Assembly (NCBI GenBank): GCA_031266775.1
Contig: JAISAQ010000078.1
Coordinates: 1-34,643 of the forward strand
Origin: Treponema sp.
GTDB lineage: Bacteria > Spirochaetota > Spirochaetia > Treponematales > Breznakiellaceae
DNA: 34,643 nt
Reading direction: 5' to 3'
A program made the translations under genes and the position numbers. Each line of letters starts with the position of its first letter. Position 1 is the first letter of the stretch. Below the pieces are notes generated by a model, which saw nothing but the letters and a program-made list of their open reading frames with translations, ran no database searches and was not told the DNA's origin. Below are positions 7,584 through 14,391 of this stretch, in pieces.

Positions 7584-8606
7584 CTAACTTCTTTGGAAAC
7601 GATATTCCTCCTGAAGTTCCCGTAATTTTTTTTGGAGAGGTTTCCGCAGTTTTGCCAATGCTCCCGAAGCGCGTGATCCCGCGCTTAACTTTGCAGCATT
7701 TGGATAGTATTTTTGCCAAATTTCATACGGGGCCGGCAGTTTTGCGCCGTTCGCTTTTGTACGAATTATTTCCTCCGAAGCAAAAGAAAGAGGCCCGCCG
7801 GATTCAATCAATTCAGTTAACTTATCAACAGTCAATTTATCAACATATCTGAGGGTGAACAATTCTTTGAGACATTCCCTGATTTTTGGGTTTTTGTGCT
7901 TTTCGTCTATAACAGCCTCAGCAGTCTGCAGTATAAACCGGGCATTTTCGGCAAACCATTTATCAAGCCTCAAAGATGACGAATAGTCCGGGGATTCGAT
8001 TGTGTCAAACACATCTTGTTTCTTACCATCGCTATCGGTCAATATGTTGTTCTCCACTACATTTCTGCGGCGGTCTATCTCAAAATACTCCGCAGCCCTT
8101 TCCAAGGAAGTATGGAAAGCCTGGGAAACAATTTCTATTTGTTTATTTTCGGATATTATCCGGTTTTCGGATTCTTCCAGCATTGTCATCAATCTCTTGC
8201 AATAGCTGATTCTCCTTTCATCACGTTTACTCAAATCAGCTTCTTCTCTGTAATAGCTTGCTGTATTCTCATTTCTTATTGCCATTTTCAGGACGTCAAA
8301 AAATCCCGGCCCCTCGTAGGGCCCAGCCGCGCAGGATTTTACCGCGTAATATATCTCCGCCCCCAGATCCTCACGTTGTACTTCATTTTTTCTTGTTTTT
8401 TTACCTGGTTCTATTACCCGTATTTTTTTAGCAACAGGAATGACGATCAATAAATCTTTGTACAACTGCCAGACGGCGTCCACTAATTTACCAAAAACCT
8501 TCTCCCGTTCGCTTTCCATTGAGTCGCCGCCGCTTGCACGGTATCTTGAAAGGAGTTCCAGTATTTTTTGCTCCAGCTGTTCTTTCTGTTCTCTGGATTT
8601 CGTCAA
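7584..8606 (-). CDS. sigma-70-like protein paired with a CARF sensor
   Basis: A 340-residue, helix-rich protein. It reads like a divergent sigma-70: residues 78-115 (LGAEIYYAVKSCAAGPYEGPG then FFDVLKMAIRNENT) match the 'ai..y....g.Ff.yl..air' stretch of region 2; residues 128-175 (KRDERRISYCKRLM ... IEIVSQAFHTSLERAAEYFE) resemble region 3 or an HTH; 'DVFDTIESPD' at 198-207 resembles the sigma linker; residues 240-262 (PKIRECLKELFTLRYVDKL) match the first helices of region 4; and SRASGALAKLRKPLQKKLRELQ (311-332) resembles its recognition end. There is no HEPN R-x4-6-H motif. The start is TTG, with GGAGG overlapping the stop of the CARF gene 13 bases upstream, so the pair is coupled. The sigma-like reading is inference from pattern; an unknown helical effector is the alternative. 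Confidence 0.6.
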   Translation of the reverse strand: MTKSREQKEQLEQKILELLSRYRASGGDSMESEREKVFGKLVDAVWQLYKDLLIVIPVAKKIRVIEPGKKTRKNEVQREDLGAEIYYAVKSCAAGPYEGPGFFDVLKMAIRNENTASYYREEADLSKRDERRISYCKRLMTMLEESENRIISENKQIEIVSQAFHTSLERAAEYFEIDRRRNVVENNILTDSDGKKQDVFDTIESPDYSSSLRLDKWFAENARFILQTAEAVIDEKHKNPKIRECLKELFTLRYVDKLTVDKLTELIESGGPLSFASEEIIRTKANGAKLPAPYEIWQKYYPNAAKLSAGSRASGALAKLRKPLQKKLRELQEEYRFQRS

Positions 8607-8619
8607 TTTCCGCGGCCTC

Positions 8620-9243
8620 CTATACGGAAAAAAAATCTTTCAACAGCTTTGACGCCGATTCCCTGTCGGGCGACTCTATCATCCCCATAAGATTGAAGAG
8701 GCAGTAAAGGGAGGTAATGTCAAATAGAACGGGGTTTTCGGGTTTCTGTTCCGGGTTAAAATCAATCTGGCCGTAGACAATGTAGTCCACGTCGGCGCCG
8801 CAGTATTTTTCCGCAAAAGAAAGGGCGCAGAACAGGGACAGGATGGGCGGTTTCGCGCCGTAGGTAATATCGGCGAAGATCTGCGCCCCTTGGGGAATTC
8901 TGTCGGTTAATTCCGTCAAAAGATTGTTAAAATCCCTTTTTTTCTGGGAGAAGGGGATTTCAAGGCATTCAAACGACAGCCTGGCGCCTATGGGAGCGTT
9001 AATCGCGGTCAGCTCTTCGGTAAAGGCCTTCCTGTGATCTTCCCAAGCGCTGTACTTTCCCAAAGCGGCGATAAAGAGGATTGTAACATCCTCGTCTTTT
9101 TTGAGTGTTTTCGCGAGAACGGCGTTGACCGGATACCGCACCGCCCCATCGTATTCGATTGCCCTGTTACCGTCCACCGGATACCGGAGGGGCGGTACCA
9201 AGCCAAGAGCCTTCATGGGCAGGGTTGCTATTACAAGTTTCAT
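8620..9243 (-). CDS. CARF-domain protein, TM1812/Csx2-like cyclic-oligonucleotide sensor
   Basis: A 207-residue protein made almost entirely of one Rossmann-like CARF domain. It opens with strand MKLVIATLP. The CARF ligand-loop signature is D125-I-T-Y-G129 in QIFADITYGAKPPILSLF, followed by helix SLFCALSFAEKYCGA and strand DVDYIVYGQIDF, as in the TM1812/Csx1 family ('iDiTHG...lll...y.....i..i.Yg'). VLFDITSLYCLFNLMGM closes the fold. CARF domains bind cyclic oligoadenylate made by Cas10 in type III CRISPR. Here there is no effector domain: no HEPN, nuclease or HTH. The downstream sigma-like gene, 13 bases on, is the natural output partner. AAGGAG lies 7 bases before the ATG. No CRISPR array or cas gene is visible in the window. 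Confidence 0.72.
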   Translation of the reverse strand: MKLVIATLPMKALGLVPPLRYPVDGNRAIEYDGAVRYPVNAVLAKTLKKDEDVTILFIAALGKYSAWEDHRKAFTEELTAINAPIGARLSFECLEIPFSQKKRDFNNLLTELTDRIPQGAQIFADITYGAKPPILSLFCALSFAEKYCGADVDYIVYGQIDFNPEQKPENPVLFDITSLYCLFNLMGMIESPDRESASKLLKDFFSV

Positions 9244-9264
9244 TTTTTCGCTCCTTATGTATTA

Positions 9265-9383
9265 GAGTTGTTCAGAAACTTCAGTTTCTGAACAACTTCC
9301 ATTAAAAAATGCGGTTTTGCAAGGCTTTAGCCTGAAAAACCGCAAGACTTGTAAGATAACCAACCGGGTTATCGAACAAGTCC
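9265..9383 (+). repeat. three-hairpin repeat, left copy
   Basis: Three consecutive hairpins. H1: AGTTGTTCAGAAAC / GTTTCTGAACAACT, a perfect 14-bp stem with loop TTCA (9266-9297). H2: TGCGGTTTT / AAAACCGCA with an inner AGGCT / AGCCT stem (9310-9344). H3: GACTTGT...GATAACC / GGTTATC...ACAAGTC with loop AACCG (9346-9382). The inverted relative at 12517-12646 has the same three hairpins, with base changes paired across the stems. The copy lies between the 490-residue gene and the CARF gene. Confidence 0.85.
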
Positions 9384-9401
9384 ATTATAAGGGATGGTTT
9401 T

Positions 9402-9424
9402 GGGGGAACTTGACGTGTTCCCCC
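9402..9424. other. 8-bp hairpin at the 3' end of the 490-residue gene
   Basis: GGGGGAAC and GTTCCCCC pair around a 7-base loop, 5 bases past the stop of the minus-strand gene. No T-run follows on the minus strand, so it may protect the mRNA end or be a fourth part of the neighbouring repeat rather than a terminator. Confidence 0.45.
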
Positions 9425-9429
9425 TGTAG

Positions 9430-10902
9430 CTAAATTCCCGTACCCGGAACATGAGCCGGGTTGTTTTGACATTCTATACGCTGACAGGCAATACCGCGCT
9501 GGACCGAAGGACACGATGGAAGATATGGATGTTGACCTATCCAGCCAATTACAATTTTACGCCCTTTTACCTTGAAATAAATTCGTAACGTTAAAAACCA
9601 GAGGGCACCATAACATTTTTTAGAAAGAGGTCTAAGGTGTAAGGTAAAAACTTCTTTATTGCCGCTGCCATCATCAAACTGTCTTTCCTGTTTAGCCTGG
9701 CTGTTCTGCATTTGATTTTGGTATTCATCACTGCAATTTGCCCCCATAAGACTGATTAAAGATTTACATTCATGGATTAGAGGACAACAGGGAGGACGGC
9801 AATCACTGCAATTTACCGCCTTAAGCCTGCTTAAAGATTTATATTCATGGATTAGAGAGCAACAGGGGAAACAACAATAATTTTCAGACGAAGACCATTG
9901 ATAAAAGCCGGGGTCTAATGAAACATCATGCAGTGTTTTAAGGTATGAAGACAATGCTTGGGACAGATTTTCAGTTTCTTCTTTTAATTCCTTCCATCCG
10001 GGGTTTTCTTCCATCTTCTTTCTTATCTTGTTCTGGTATTCAACAATACTATCCTCAACATCTTTACCAAAAATCAAAGTATCTCCAAACTCCTGTTTTG
10101 CCTTTTCATAGGCGGAATAAATATCAAAGGGGCCGGGATTTTTCTGCCCGGTTTCAATTGTTGATAAATCAGCGATTTTGACCAGGCCGTTGCTTATTTT
10201 GACATTTTCCAAGGGAGACGGGAAAATATTATAATGCCTGATTGGATAGATTATTGCCCCATTTTCATCTTTTACCGGGTCCATGATTATCTTTTTAATT
10301 GCCGTATTTTTAATTTCAATTTCACCCGGTGAAGTATTTAAGATGATTTTATGCCGGTCAGGGTTATTTTTATATACATACTCATTTAATTTGGCAATAA
10401 TCAAGGCATTTTTGACAAAATTATCTCTCAACTCTTCATTTTCTACCACATCTTTAACTTCCGCCGGGACAATGGAATTTTCCGCGTCTTTATCAAGTTC
10501 GGCCCTGAAATGAAATCTGTTTTCAAAAACTTTTTCCTCCACTTTCACACGATGCGCATTGTATTCGGCGAAACCCTCAACCTTGCCCGTCTTGCCAAGA
10601 TTGTAGCTCTGCATAGGATCTAAAAGATATTCTTTAAACCAGGCTATCACTTCATTCGAATGGTATGCTTCATTTTGAACTTTTAAAGATTTTATGGAAT
10701 CTTTTTCTGGCACTAAGTTTAAATGATGTAATAATTTTATGTCTTGAAGAAGCAGAAAAATATTTATATCGCGTCTCATTACAAGAACACGAATGGTTTT
10801 TAATCTTTCTATGTAATCAGATTCAATCTTTTTGTCGGCATCGCCGTTTCCCGAGGTTTTGGGCAGGGCATATACGCTGGCGTCAACGGTATAATTAGTC
10901 AT
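9430..10902 (-). CDS. partner of the DUF3696 ATPase, putative nuclease-like effector
   Basis: A 490-residue protein I cannot assign to a named family. It begins MTNYTVDASVYALP; 'VDASV' resembles the first strand and Asp of PIN nucleases, but the later PIN acids are not clear. The middle is helical and charged. Residues about 343-392 hold a 25-residue cysteine-rich unit present twice (CC-LIHE-KSL ... NCSD). Residues about 437-458 (LTLRIYFKVKGRKIVIGWIG, then QH) form a compact beta-rich end of the kind seen in ATPase-associated defence proteins ('RIyF...IGyIGkH'). The last 32 residues (PYLPSCPSVQRGIACQ...) run toward the repeat and look unlike the rest, so the native C-terminus may have been replaced. 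Its start overlaps the ATPase gene by 8 bases, so the two are coupled. The effector role is inference. Confidence 0.6.
   Translation of the reverse strand: MTNYTVDASVYALPKTSGNGDADKKIESDYIERLKTIRVLVMRRDINIFLLLQDIKLLHHLNLVPEKDSIKSLKVQNEAYHSNEVIAWFKEYLLDPMQSYNLGKTGKVEGFAEYNAHRVKVEEKVFENRFHFRAELDKDAENSIVPAEVKDVVENEELRDNFVKNALIIAKLNEYVYKNNPDRHKIILNTSPGEIEIKNTAIKKIIMDPVKDENGAIIYPIRHYNIFPSPLENVKISNGLVKIADLSTIETGQKNPGPFDIYSAYEKAKQEFGDTLIFGKDVEDSIVEYQNKIRKKMEENPGWKELKEETENLSQALSSYLKTLHDVSLDPGFYQWSSSENYCCFPCCSLIHEYKSLSRLKAVNCSDCRPPCCPLIHECKSLISLMGANCSDEYQNQMQNSQAKQERQFDDGSGNKEVFTLHLRPLSKKCYGALWFLTLRIYFKVKGRKIVIGWIGQHPYLPSCPSVQRGIACQRIECQNNPAHVPGTGI
9726..9875 (-). repeat. 75-bp tandem duplication inside the partner gene
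   Basis: Two adjacent copies of a 75-bp unit; for example, TCACTGCAATTT starts at 9728 and again at 9803. The unit is 25 codons, so the frame is kept and a Cys-rich peptide block (LIHE, KSL, NCSD) occurs twice. Differences between the copies show it is not a very recent duplication. Confidence 0.8.
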
Positions 10903-12460
10903 CTTTTTCTTCCCGCTCCAGCTTCTCCATTACGGCCCGGAATAATTTGTCGGTCGAAATTTGCGACTCGTCAAAAAAATCATCCGGCCATTCAGACAGT
11001 GCCCCGTATTTGTTTATCTCGATATCAAAAAAGGCCGAAACGCCGGTTTTGCGGTTTTTTTCCACAAAAAATATTTTTGCCTTGTCCTTTAATATTGTCT
11101 CGTCAATTGCCGATGCATAATGGTAACGCAGCCGGTTAACAATATGCTCGCTGTGCGTCTCAATTAAACACTGTCTGCCGGAACGCGCCATGGCGATAAA
11201 GAAGTCGGCAAGCCGCGACTGCATTTTAGGGTGCAAATGCAATTCGGGCTGTTCAATGACAATGGTAGAGTCTTCCGGCATGGCGAGACAGGCGACAATA
11301 ATCGGAAGCACCTGGCTGACCCCAACGCCGACATGTGTTAAATCCCGGTAATCTTCATCGTCGTTCATTTTAACCCGGAGGGGGATCATTTCTTCGCGTC
11401 CGATTGTCTTGCTCTGTGAATACTCAACATCGGCGGCAACGCCTATATATTCAACCCACTCGCCAACGGCGAAGCTTAACCAACCCGATCTCACTTGCTG
11501 CCGCCGCTCGTCAGGGGTAAACGGGCTGGGGTAGTCTCTTTCAAAAGCGTTATAATGATAAAGAACAGACGCCGTATGTTCGCCTTTAACGCCGACATCG
11601 GTATTGTTTTCATAATGTTTATACGTATAAAACGGTTTTGGGTCTTCCCGCAGGGGGCCTAAATACCGAATGCTGGATTTAAAATAATCCGCGATAAATT
11701 TTGTCGCGGCCAGTATTTTAGATGGCAGGTAGATCACGTCATCGCACTTCAGGCCATTGTGCCAATTGTCTTCTTTGAACCAACATTCAACAGGTGATGA
11801 TTCCAGCAGAAACTTATTCAGCAGAATACGTATATAGTCAAATTCCTTTCCGGTTAGCCGATCCATCCATTCCTTTTCCGATTCTTCATCGAATATAAAG
11901 TTTTCTCCACTTTTTTCATCCAGGCCATTGCGATTATATTTAAATAACGCCTTTTTATCCGTATTTTCATAGGCGCAGGAGAATTCCGACGTATCAAGGA
12001 TTGTACCTCTCAGCATTTCTTGCATACGTTCGCTGTGTTCTATGATTAAATCGATGTACTCATCGTCTGACATTTTTTTGAAATCCTTTTCAAGAAATTG
12101 TCTCTCTGCTTTTCGACTCCATCCTGAAGAAAAAGAAAAATTCCCCGATACAGACGTTAAACTCTTCGGCGGGGCAACAATCTCATAGCAGATTGATATT
12201 TTTCTGTCCCCGAAAGGAATGTTTTCCTTTTTATTTGTTTTTGAATAGACATCATGAAAAAGTCCAAGTTTGGTTAATGTTCCGTTGAGGTTTATCCCGG
12301 GATCGACTTTATCGGCCAGGCTCTGCGCCGTCACCAGTATTGACTGTAAAAAACTGCTTTTGCCGCTTGAATTCGTGCCGGCGAAGATGGTGAGGGGGGC
12401 CAGTTCAAGATCCTGATCGAGGATCGACTTGAAATTTTTTACGCCCCATTTCTTTATCAT
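10895..12460 (-). CDS. OLD-like AAA ATPase with DUF3696 C-terminus
   Basis: A 521-residue SMC/OLD-type ATPase. MIKKWGVKNFKSILDQDLELAPLTIFAG leads into Walker A G28TNSSGKS35. A long lid/insert domain follows (about 60-350). LTHVGVGVSQVLPIIVACL (about 380) is the ABC-signature region, and VIEQPELHLHP with E403 is Walker B. Then comes ETHSEHIVNRLRY (H-loop). The tail INKYGALSEWPDDFFDE (about 482-498) matches DUF3696. There is no TOPRIM domain, so it is not a complete OLD nuclease; the coupled 490-residue protein probably supplies the effector. Such ATPase-partner pairs are common in phage-defence islands. An AGGAG site precedes the ATG, and a consensus promoter lies at 12487-12515. The fold is clear; the defence role is inference. 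Confidence 0.82.
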   Translation of the reverse strand: MIKKWGVKNFKSILDQDLELAPLTIFAGTNSSGKSSFLQSILVTAQSLADKVDPGINLNGTLTKLGLFHDVYSKTNKKENIPFGDRKISICYEIVAPPKSLTSVSGNFSFSSGWSRKAERQFLEKDFKKMSDDEYIDLIIEHSERMQEMLRGTILDTSEFSCAYENTDKKALFKYNRNGLDEKSGENFIFDEESEKEWMDRLTGKEFDYIRILLNKFLLESSPVECWFKEDNWHNGLKCDDVIYLPSKILAATKFIADYFKSSIRYLGPLREDPKPFYTYKHYENNTDVGVKGEHTASVLYHYNAFERDYPSPFTPDERRQQVRSGWLSFAVGEWVEYIGVAADVEYSQSKTIGREEMIPLRVKMNDDEDYRDLTHVGVGVSQVLPIIVACLAMPEDSTIVIEQPELHLHPKMQSRLADFFIAMARSGRQCLIETHSEHIVNRLRYHYASAIDETILKDKAKIFFVEKNRKTGVSAFFDIEINKYGALSEWPDDFFDESQISTDKLFRAVMEKLEREEKDD

Positions 12461-12486
12461 AATAATCTCCTGTTTCCGGTTCTGGT

Positions 12487-12515
12487 ATGTTATTCCAGCC
12501 CGGGATTTCTGTCAA
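12487..12515 (-). promoter_or_regulatory. sigma-70 promoter of the ATPase-partner operon
   Basis: Read on the minus strand: TTGACA (12510-12515), a 17-base spacer, TAACAT (12487-12492). It sits just outside the right three-hairpin repeat, so the cassette carries its own promoter inside the repeat pair. Confidence 0.7.
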
Positions 12516-12516
12516 T

Positions 12517-12646
12517 GGACATGTTTAGTAACCCGGTTGGTTACTAAACATGTCTTGCGATTTTTCAGGCTAAAGCATGGCTTTAGCCTTACAAAATCGC
12601 GTTTTATAGCGGAAGTTGTTCAATAACTGAAGTTATTGAACAACTC
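12517..12646 (-). repeat. three-hairpin repeat, right (inverted) copy
   Basis: Inverted relative of 9265-9383. H3: a perfect 16-bp stem, GACATGTTTAGTAACC with its complement (12518-12554); on the minus strand the loop is AACCG, identical to the left copy. H2: GCGATTTT / AAAATCGC with inner AGGCTAAAGC / GCTTTAGCCT (12557-12600). H1: AGTTGTTCAATAAC / GTTATTGAACAACT (12614-12645). Several stem positions differ from the left copy on both strands at once, so pairing is kept. Confidence 0.85.
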
Positions 12647-12654
12647 TAATATGT

Positions 12655-12690
12655 GTTTTGCCCCGCGCCGGGATTGGCGCGGGGCAAAAC
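12655..12690. terminator. perfect 15-bp hairpin, terminator of the small-protein operon
   Basis: GTTTTGCCCCGCGCC pairs exactly with GGCGCGGGGCAAAAC around a 6-base loop. The outer A/T pairs give a T-run on the descending side in either direction. It lies 12 bases past the end of the last small minus-strand gene and also insulates the right repeat. Confidence 0.75.
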
Positions 12691-12702
12691 GGGAAATCCG
12701 CT

Positions 12703-12906
12703 CTAGTTGAACCAGCTCAGGATTTCCCAGGTAAACTGTTTCGGGCACTCAATCGTGCCGGCGTTGAAATGGGTTTCGGGGGGCTTGGACACGACAATGT
12801 CAATTGTGTTGGTCAGCTTCCCCGCGGTAACATTGAGGTATCCGTCCCTGGTTTTCACCATGCTCGGGCCGCAATCTTTCATCCCGCCGTTCTCAAAATA
12901 CGTCAT
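12703..12906 (-). CDS. 67-residue protein, third gene of a micro-operon
   Basis: I do not recognise this protein. It starts MTYFENGGMKDCGPSMVKTR; the ATG at 12906 is chosen because AAAGGAG lies 5 bases upstream. Longer in-frame starts would overlap the end of the previous gene. It has two cysteines (C12 and one near residue 54) and ends aromatic (FTWEILSWF). Predicted soluble and probably beta-rich (GYLNVTAGKLTNTIDIVV). The gene begins 14 bases after the stop of the 59-residue gene and is followed by a perfect terminator, so it closes a three-gene unit. Confidence 0.6.
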   Translation of the reverse strand: MTYFENGGMKDCGPSMVKTRDGYLNVTAGKLTNTIDIVVSKPPETHFNAGTIECPKQFTWEILSWFN

Positions 12907-12920
12907 ACAGACTCCTTTGC

Positions 12921-13100
12921 TCATTTTTTGAGCCATTTGTTCCACAGATCATCAAACCCCTTCCCGGTGTACCTGGTATCCGGCGACAAGCTCCGGTTCA
13001 GGTGCCTCAAAACTTCCGTTTTTGACGGCGTCCGGTGATCATAATGCTTTACCATGTCGATAAGCGTTTGGGCCGCTTTTCGACCCGCACTGGTACTCAT
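12921..13100 (-). CDS. 59-residue basic protein, second gene of a micro-operon
   Basis: A short open frame with an excellent AAGGAGG site 8 bases before the ATG. It starts MSTSAGRKAAQTLIDMVKHY and ends GFDDLWNKWLKK. Basic and helical, with no membrane segment. Its start shares one base with the stop of the 31-residue gene (TAATG), a sign of translational coupling. Not recognised; a small DNA- or protein-binding factor is possible but unsupported. Confidence 0.6.
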   Translation of the reverse strand: MSTSAGRKAAQTLIDMVKHYDHRTPSKTEVLRHLNRSLSPDTRYTGKGFDDLWNKWLKK

Positions 13101-13195
13101 TATTTACCCTCCTTATCGTTGTCACTCGCGGCAATAATCGTGGCGAGAAGGGTTATCGCCTGTGCAATGATCACTAATACCGTAGCAGTACCCAT
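13100..13195 (-). CDS. 31-residue membrane peptide, first gene of a micro-operon
   Basis: MGTATVLVIIAQAITLLATI begins a single hydrophobic helix (about residues 4-23) followed by a charged tail (ASDNDKEGK). GGAGG lies 7 bases before the ATG. The size, one membrane span and charged end resemble small toxins, holin-like peptides or membrane-protein modulators, but nothing assigns it to a family. It is coupled to the next gene (TAATG). Too short for most gene finders; support comes from the ribosome site, coupling and operon layout. Confidence 0.55.
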   Translation of the reverse strand: MGTATVLVIIAQAITLLATIIAASDNDKEGK

Positions 13196-13220
13196 AAACA
13201 TCCTCCGTGCGTGGTTTTTT

Positions 13221-13290
13221 GACAAACGTTTGGATTTTACAAATCCATAATTTTATGCGTCTGCGCCGCTATGGACGCGCCCCCATAAAA
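13221..13290. promoter_or_regulatory. inverted repeats upstream of the micro-operon
   Basis: Three nested palindromes in the leader region: CAAACGTTTG (13223-13232), GGATTT-TAC-AAATCC (13232-13246), and TTTTATG ... CATAAAA (13251-13257 and 13284-13290) with an inner GCGTC / GACGC. They could be operators or a structured leader. No confident promoter was assigned. The rest of 13196-13459 is AT-rich and holds no gene I can support; TATAAT at 13343-13348 is a possible plus-strand -10 for ispD, without a clear -35. Confidence 0.4.
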
Positions 13291-13459
13291 TGCCGCATGT
13301 CTTCGATTTTCAGTTTTCCATTTTTTTATGCAAGACCATCTGTATAATATGCTCCTATTCTATATAAGGGACGTAAAATCAAATTCTTAACACTATTTTT
13401 CACATTTTTTTCGGATAATACACCTTTACATTTGATCCGTATCCGCGAAACCTGAACGG

Positions 13460-14389
13460 ATGGGCGCTTGCCAAAAGTCCCGCGGCGTGTTGAAATATTC
13501 CAAGGCAGGAACACCGTTGACTTCTTTTTCACAGGGCGAAAACGCCCGCGCTGTTTTTTCGGCCGTAATAACCGCGGCCGGTTCTTCCTCGCGCATGCGC
13601 CGTTCTCCCACAGACGCGGATCTTGGGATGTTTAAAAAAGAATACCGGGTCCTGCCCTCTTCCCAGGGCGGCCGGAAGGACGAAAGCGGGAAACCCTTTA
13701 CCGTATTGGGCGCGGCGGCGGCGGCGTTTGCTTCGGACGCCCGTATCACAAGCATCGTGATCACCGTGCCGACCGGCCCGGAAAACGGCGAGTACGCCGC
13801 CCGCCGGGCCCTGCCCGCGAATCCGGCCGGCGGCGGGCCGCGCGTTTTTTTTGTCCCCGGCGGCGGAACCAGGCGGGAATCGGTACATCACGCGCTTTCG
13901 CTGCTCGCTGCCTCCGGCGGGGCCGCTTCCACCGGGACTTCCCGCCGTCCGCCCGGCTATGTGCTCATTCACGACGGCAGCCGGCCGTGGATTTCCGTTT
14001 CGCTTGTCCGGGCGGTCATGGAGGCGGCGCTGATATACGGGGCGGTCATTCCGGCCCTTCCCCTTACCGAGACCCCCAAAGAGGCGGAGCCTTTCGCGGA
14101 ATCATGCGGGGAAGGCTTCGGAAACGGCGTCTATCGTCCGGGGTTTCCCGCGGCGGGTTTTATCAAGCGCCATCTCCGCCGTTCCTCGGTGCTGACCGCC
14201 CAGACCCCCCAGTGTTTTTCCTTCCCGGAGATCCTTGCCGCTCATGAAAAAGCCGCGGAAAAGGAACGCGGCGGTTTTGAGTATACCGACGACGCGGAAA
14301 TCTGGGATGAATTTTGCGGACCTGTGGCGGTTATCGCAGGAGATCCGGCGAACAGGAAAATTACCTTTCCGGAAGATTTAGGGCTGTAA
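13460..14389 (+). CDS. ispD: 2-C-methyl-D-erythritol 4-phosphate cytidylyltransferase
   Basis: Third step of the MEP isoprenoid pathway: joins MEP and CTP to give CDP-ME. The nucleotide-binding signature AVITAAGSSSRM is near residues 33-44. The conserved Lys loop follows, after a longer insert than usual (KEYRVLPSSQGGRKDESGKPF). Further motifs are GGGTRRESVHHAL, IHDGSRPWIS (the DxARP substrate loop), LTETPK, LTAQTPQCF and YTDDAEIWD. At 309 residues it is longer than the usual 230 or so; the extra length is the unconserved N-terminus and loops. The start is uncertain: the first 30 residues are poorly conserved and the ATG at 13460 has no clear ribosome site. It is followed two bases on by ispF, the paired arrangement that is fused in some relatives. 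Confidence 0.9.
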   Translation: MGACQKSRGVLKYSKAGTPLTSFSQGENARAVFSAVITAAGSSSRMRRSPTDADLGMFKKEYRVLPSSQGGRKDESGKPFTVLGAAAAAFASDARITSIVITVPTGPENGEYAARRALPANPAGGGPRVFFVPGGGTRRESVHHALSLLAASGGAASTGTSRRPPGYVLIHDGSRPWISVSLVRAVMEAALIYGAVIPALPLTETPKEAEPFAESCGEGFGNGVYRPGFPAAGFIKRHLRRSSVLTAQTPQCFSFPEILAAHEKAAEKERGGFEYTDDAEIWDEFCGPVAVIAGDPANRKITFPEDLGL

Positions 14390-14391
14390 AT

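Noticed and set aside
8016..8453. 145-codon plus-strand frame opposite the sigma-like gene
   Set aside because: Hydrophobic shadow frame without ribosome site; the minus-strand gene is coupled to the CARF gene and has a good start site.
9265..9383. Integron attC site
   Set aside because: The hairpin ends (GTTGTTC / GAACAAC) do not fit the GTTRRRY / RYYYAAC core, and no integron integrase is present.
9302..9514. 70-codon minus-strand frame over the left hairpin repeat
   Set aside because: It reads through the structured repeat and has no coding features.
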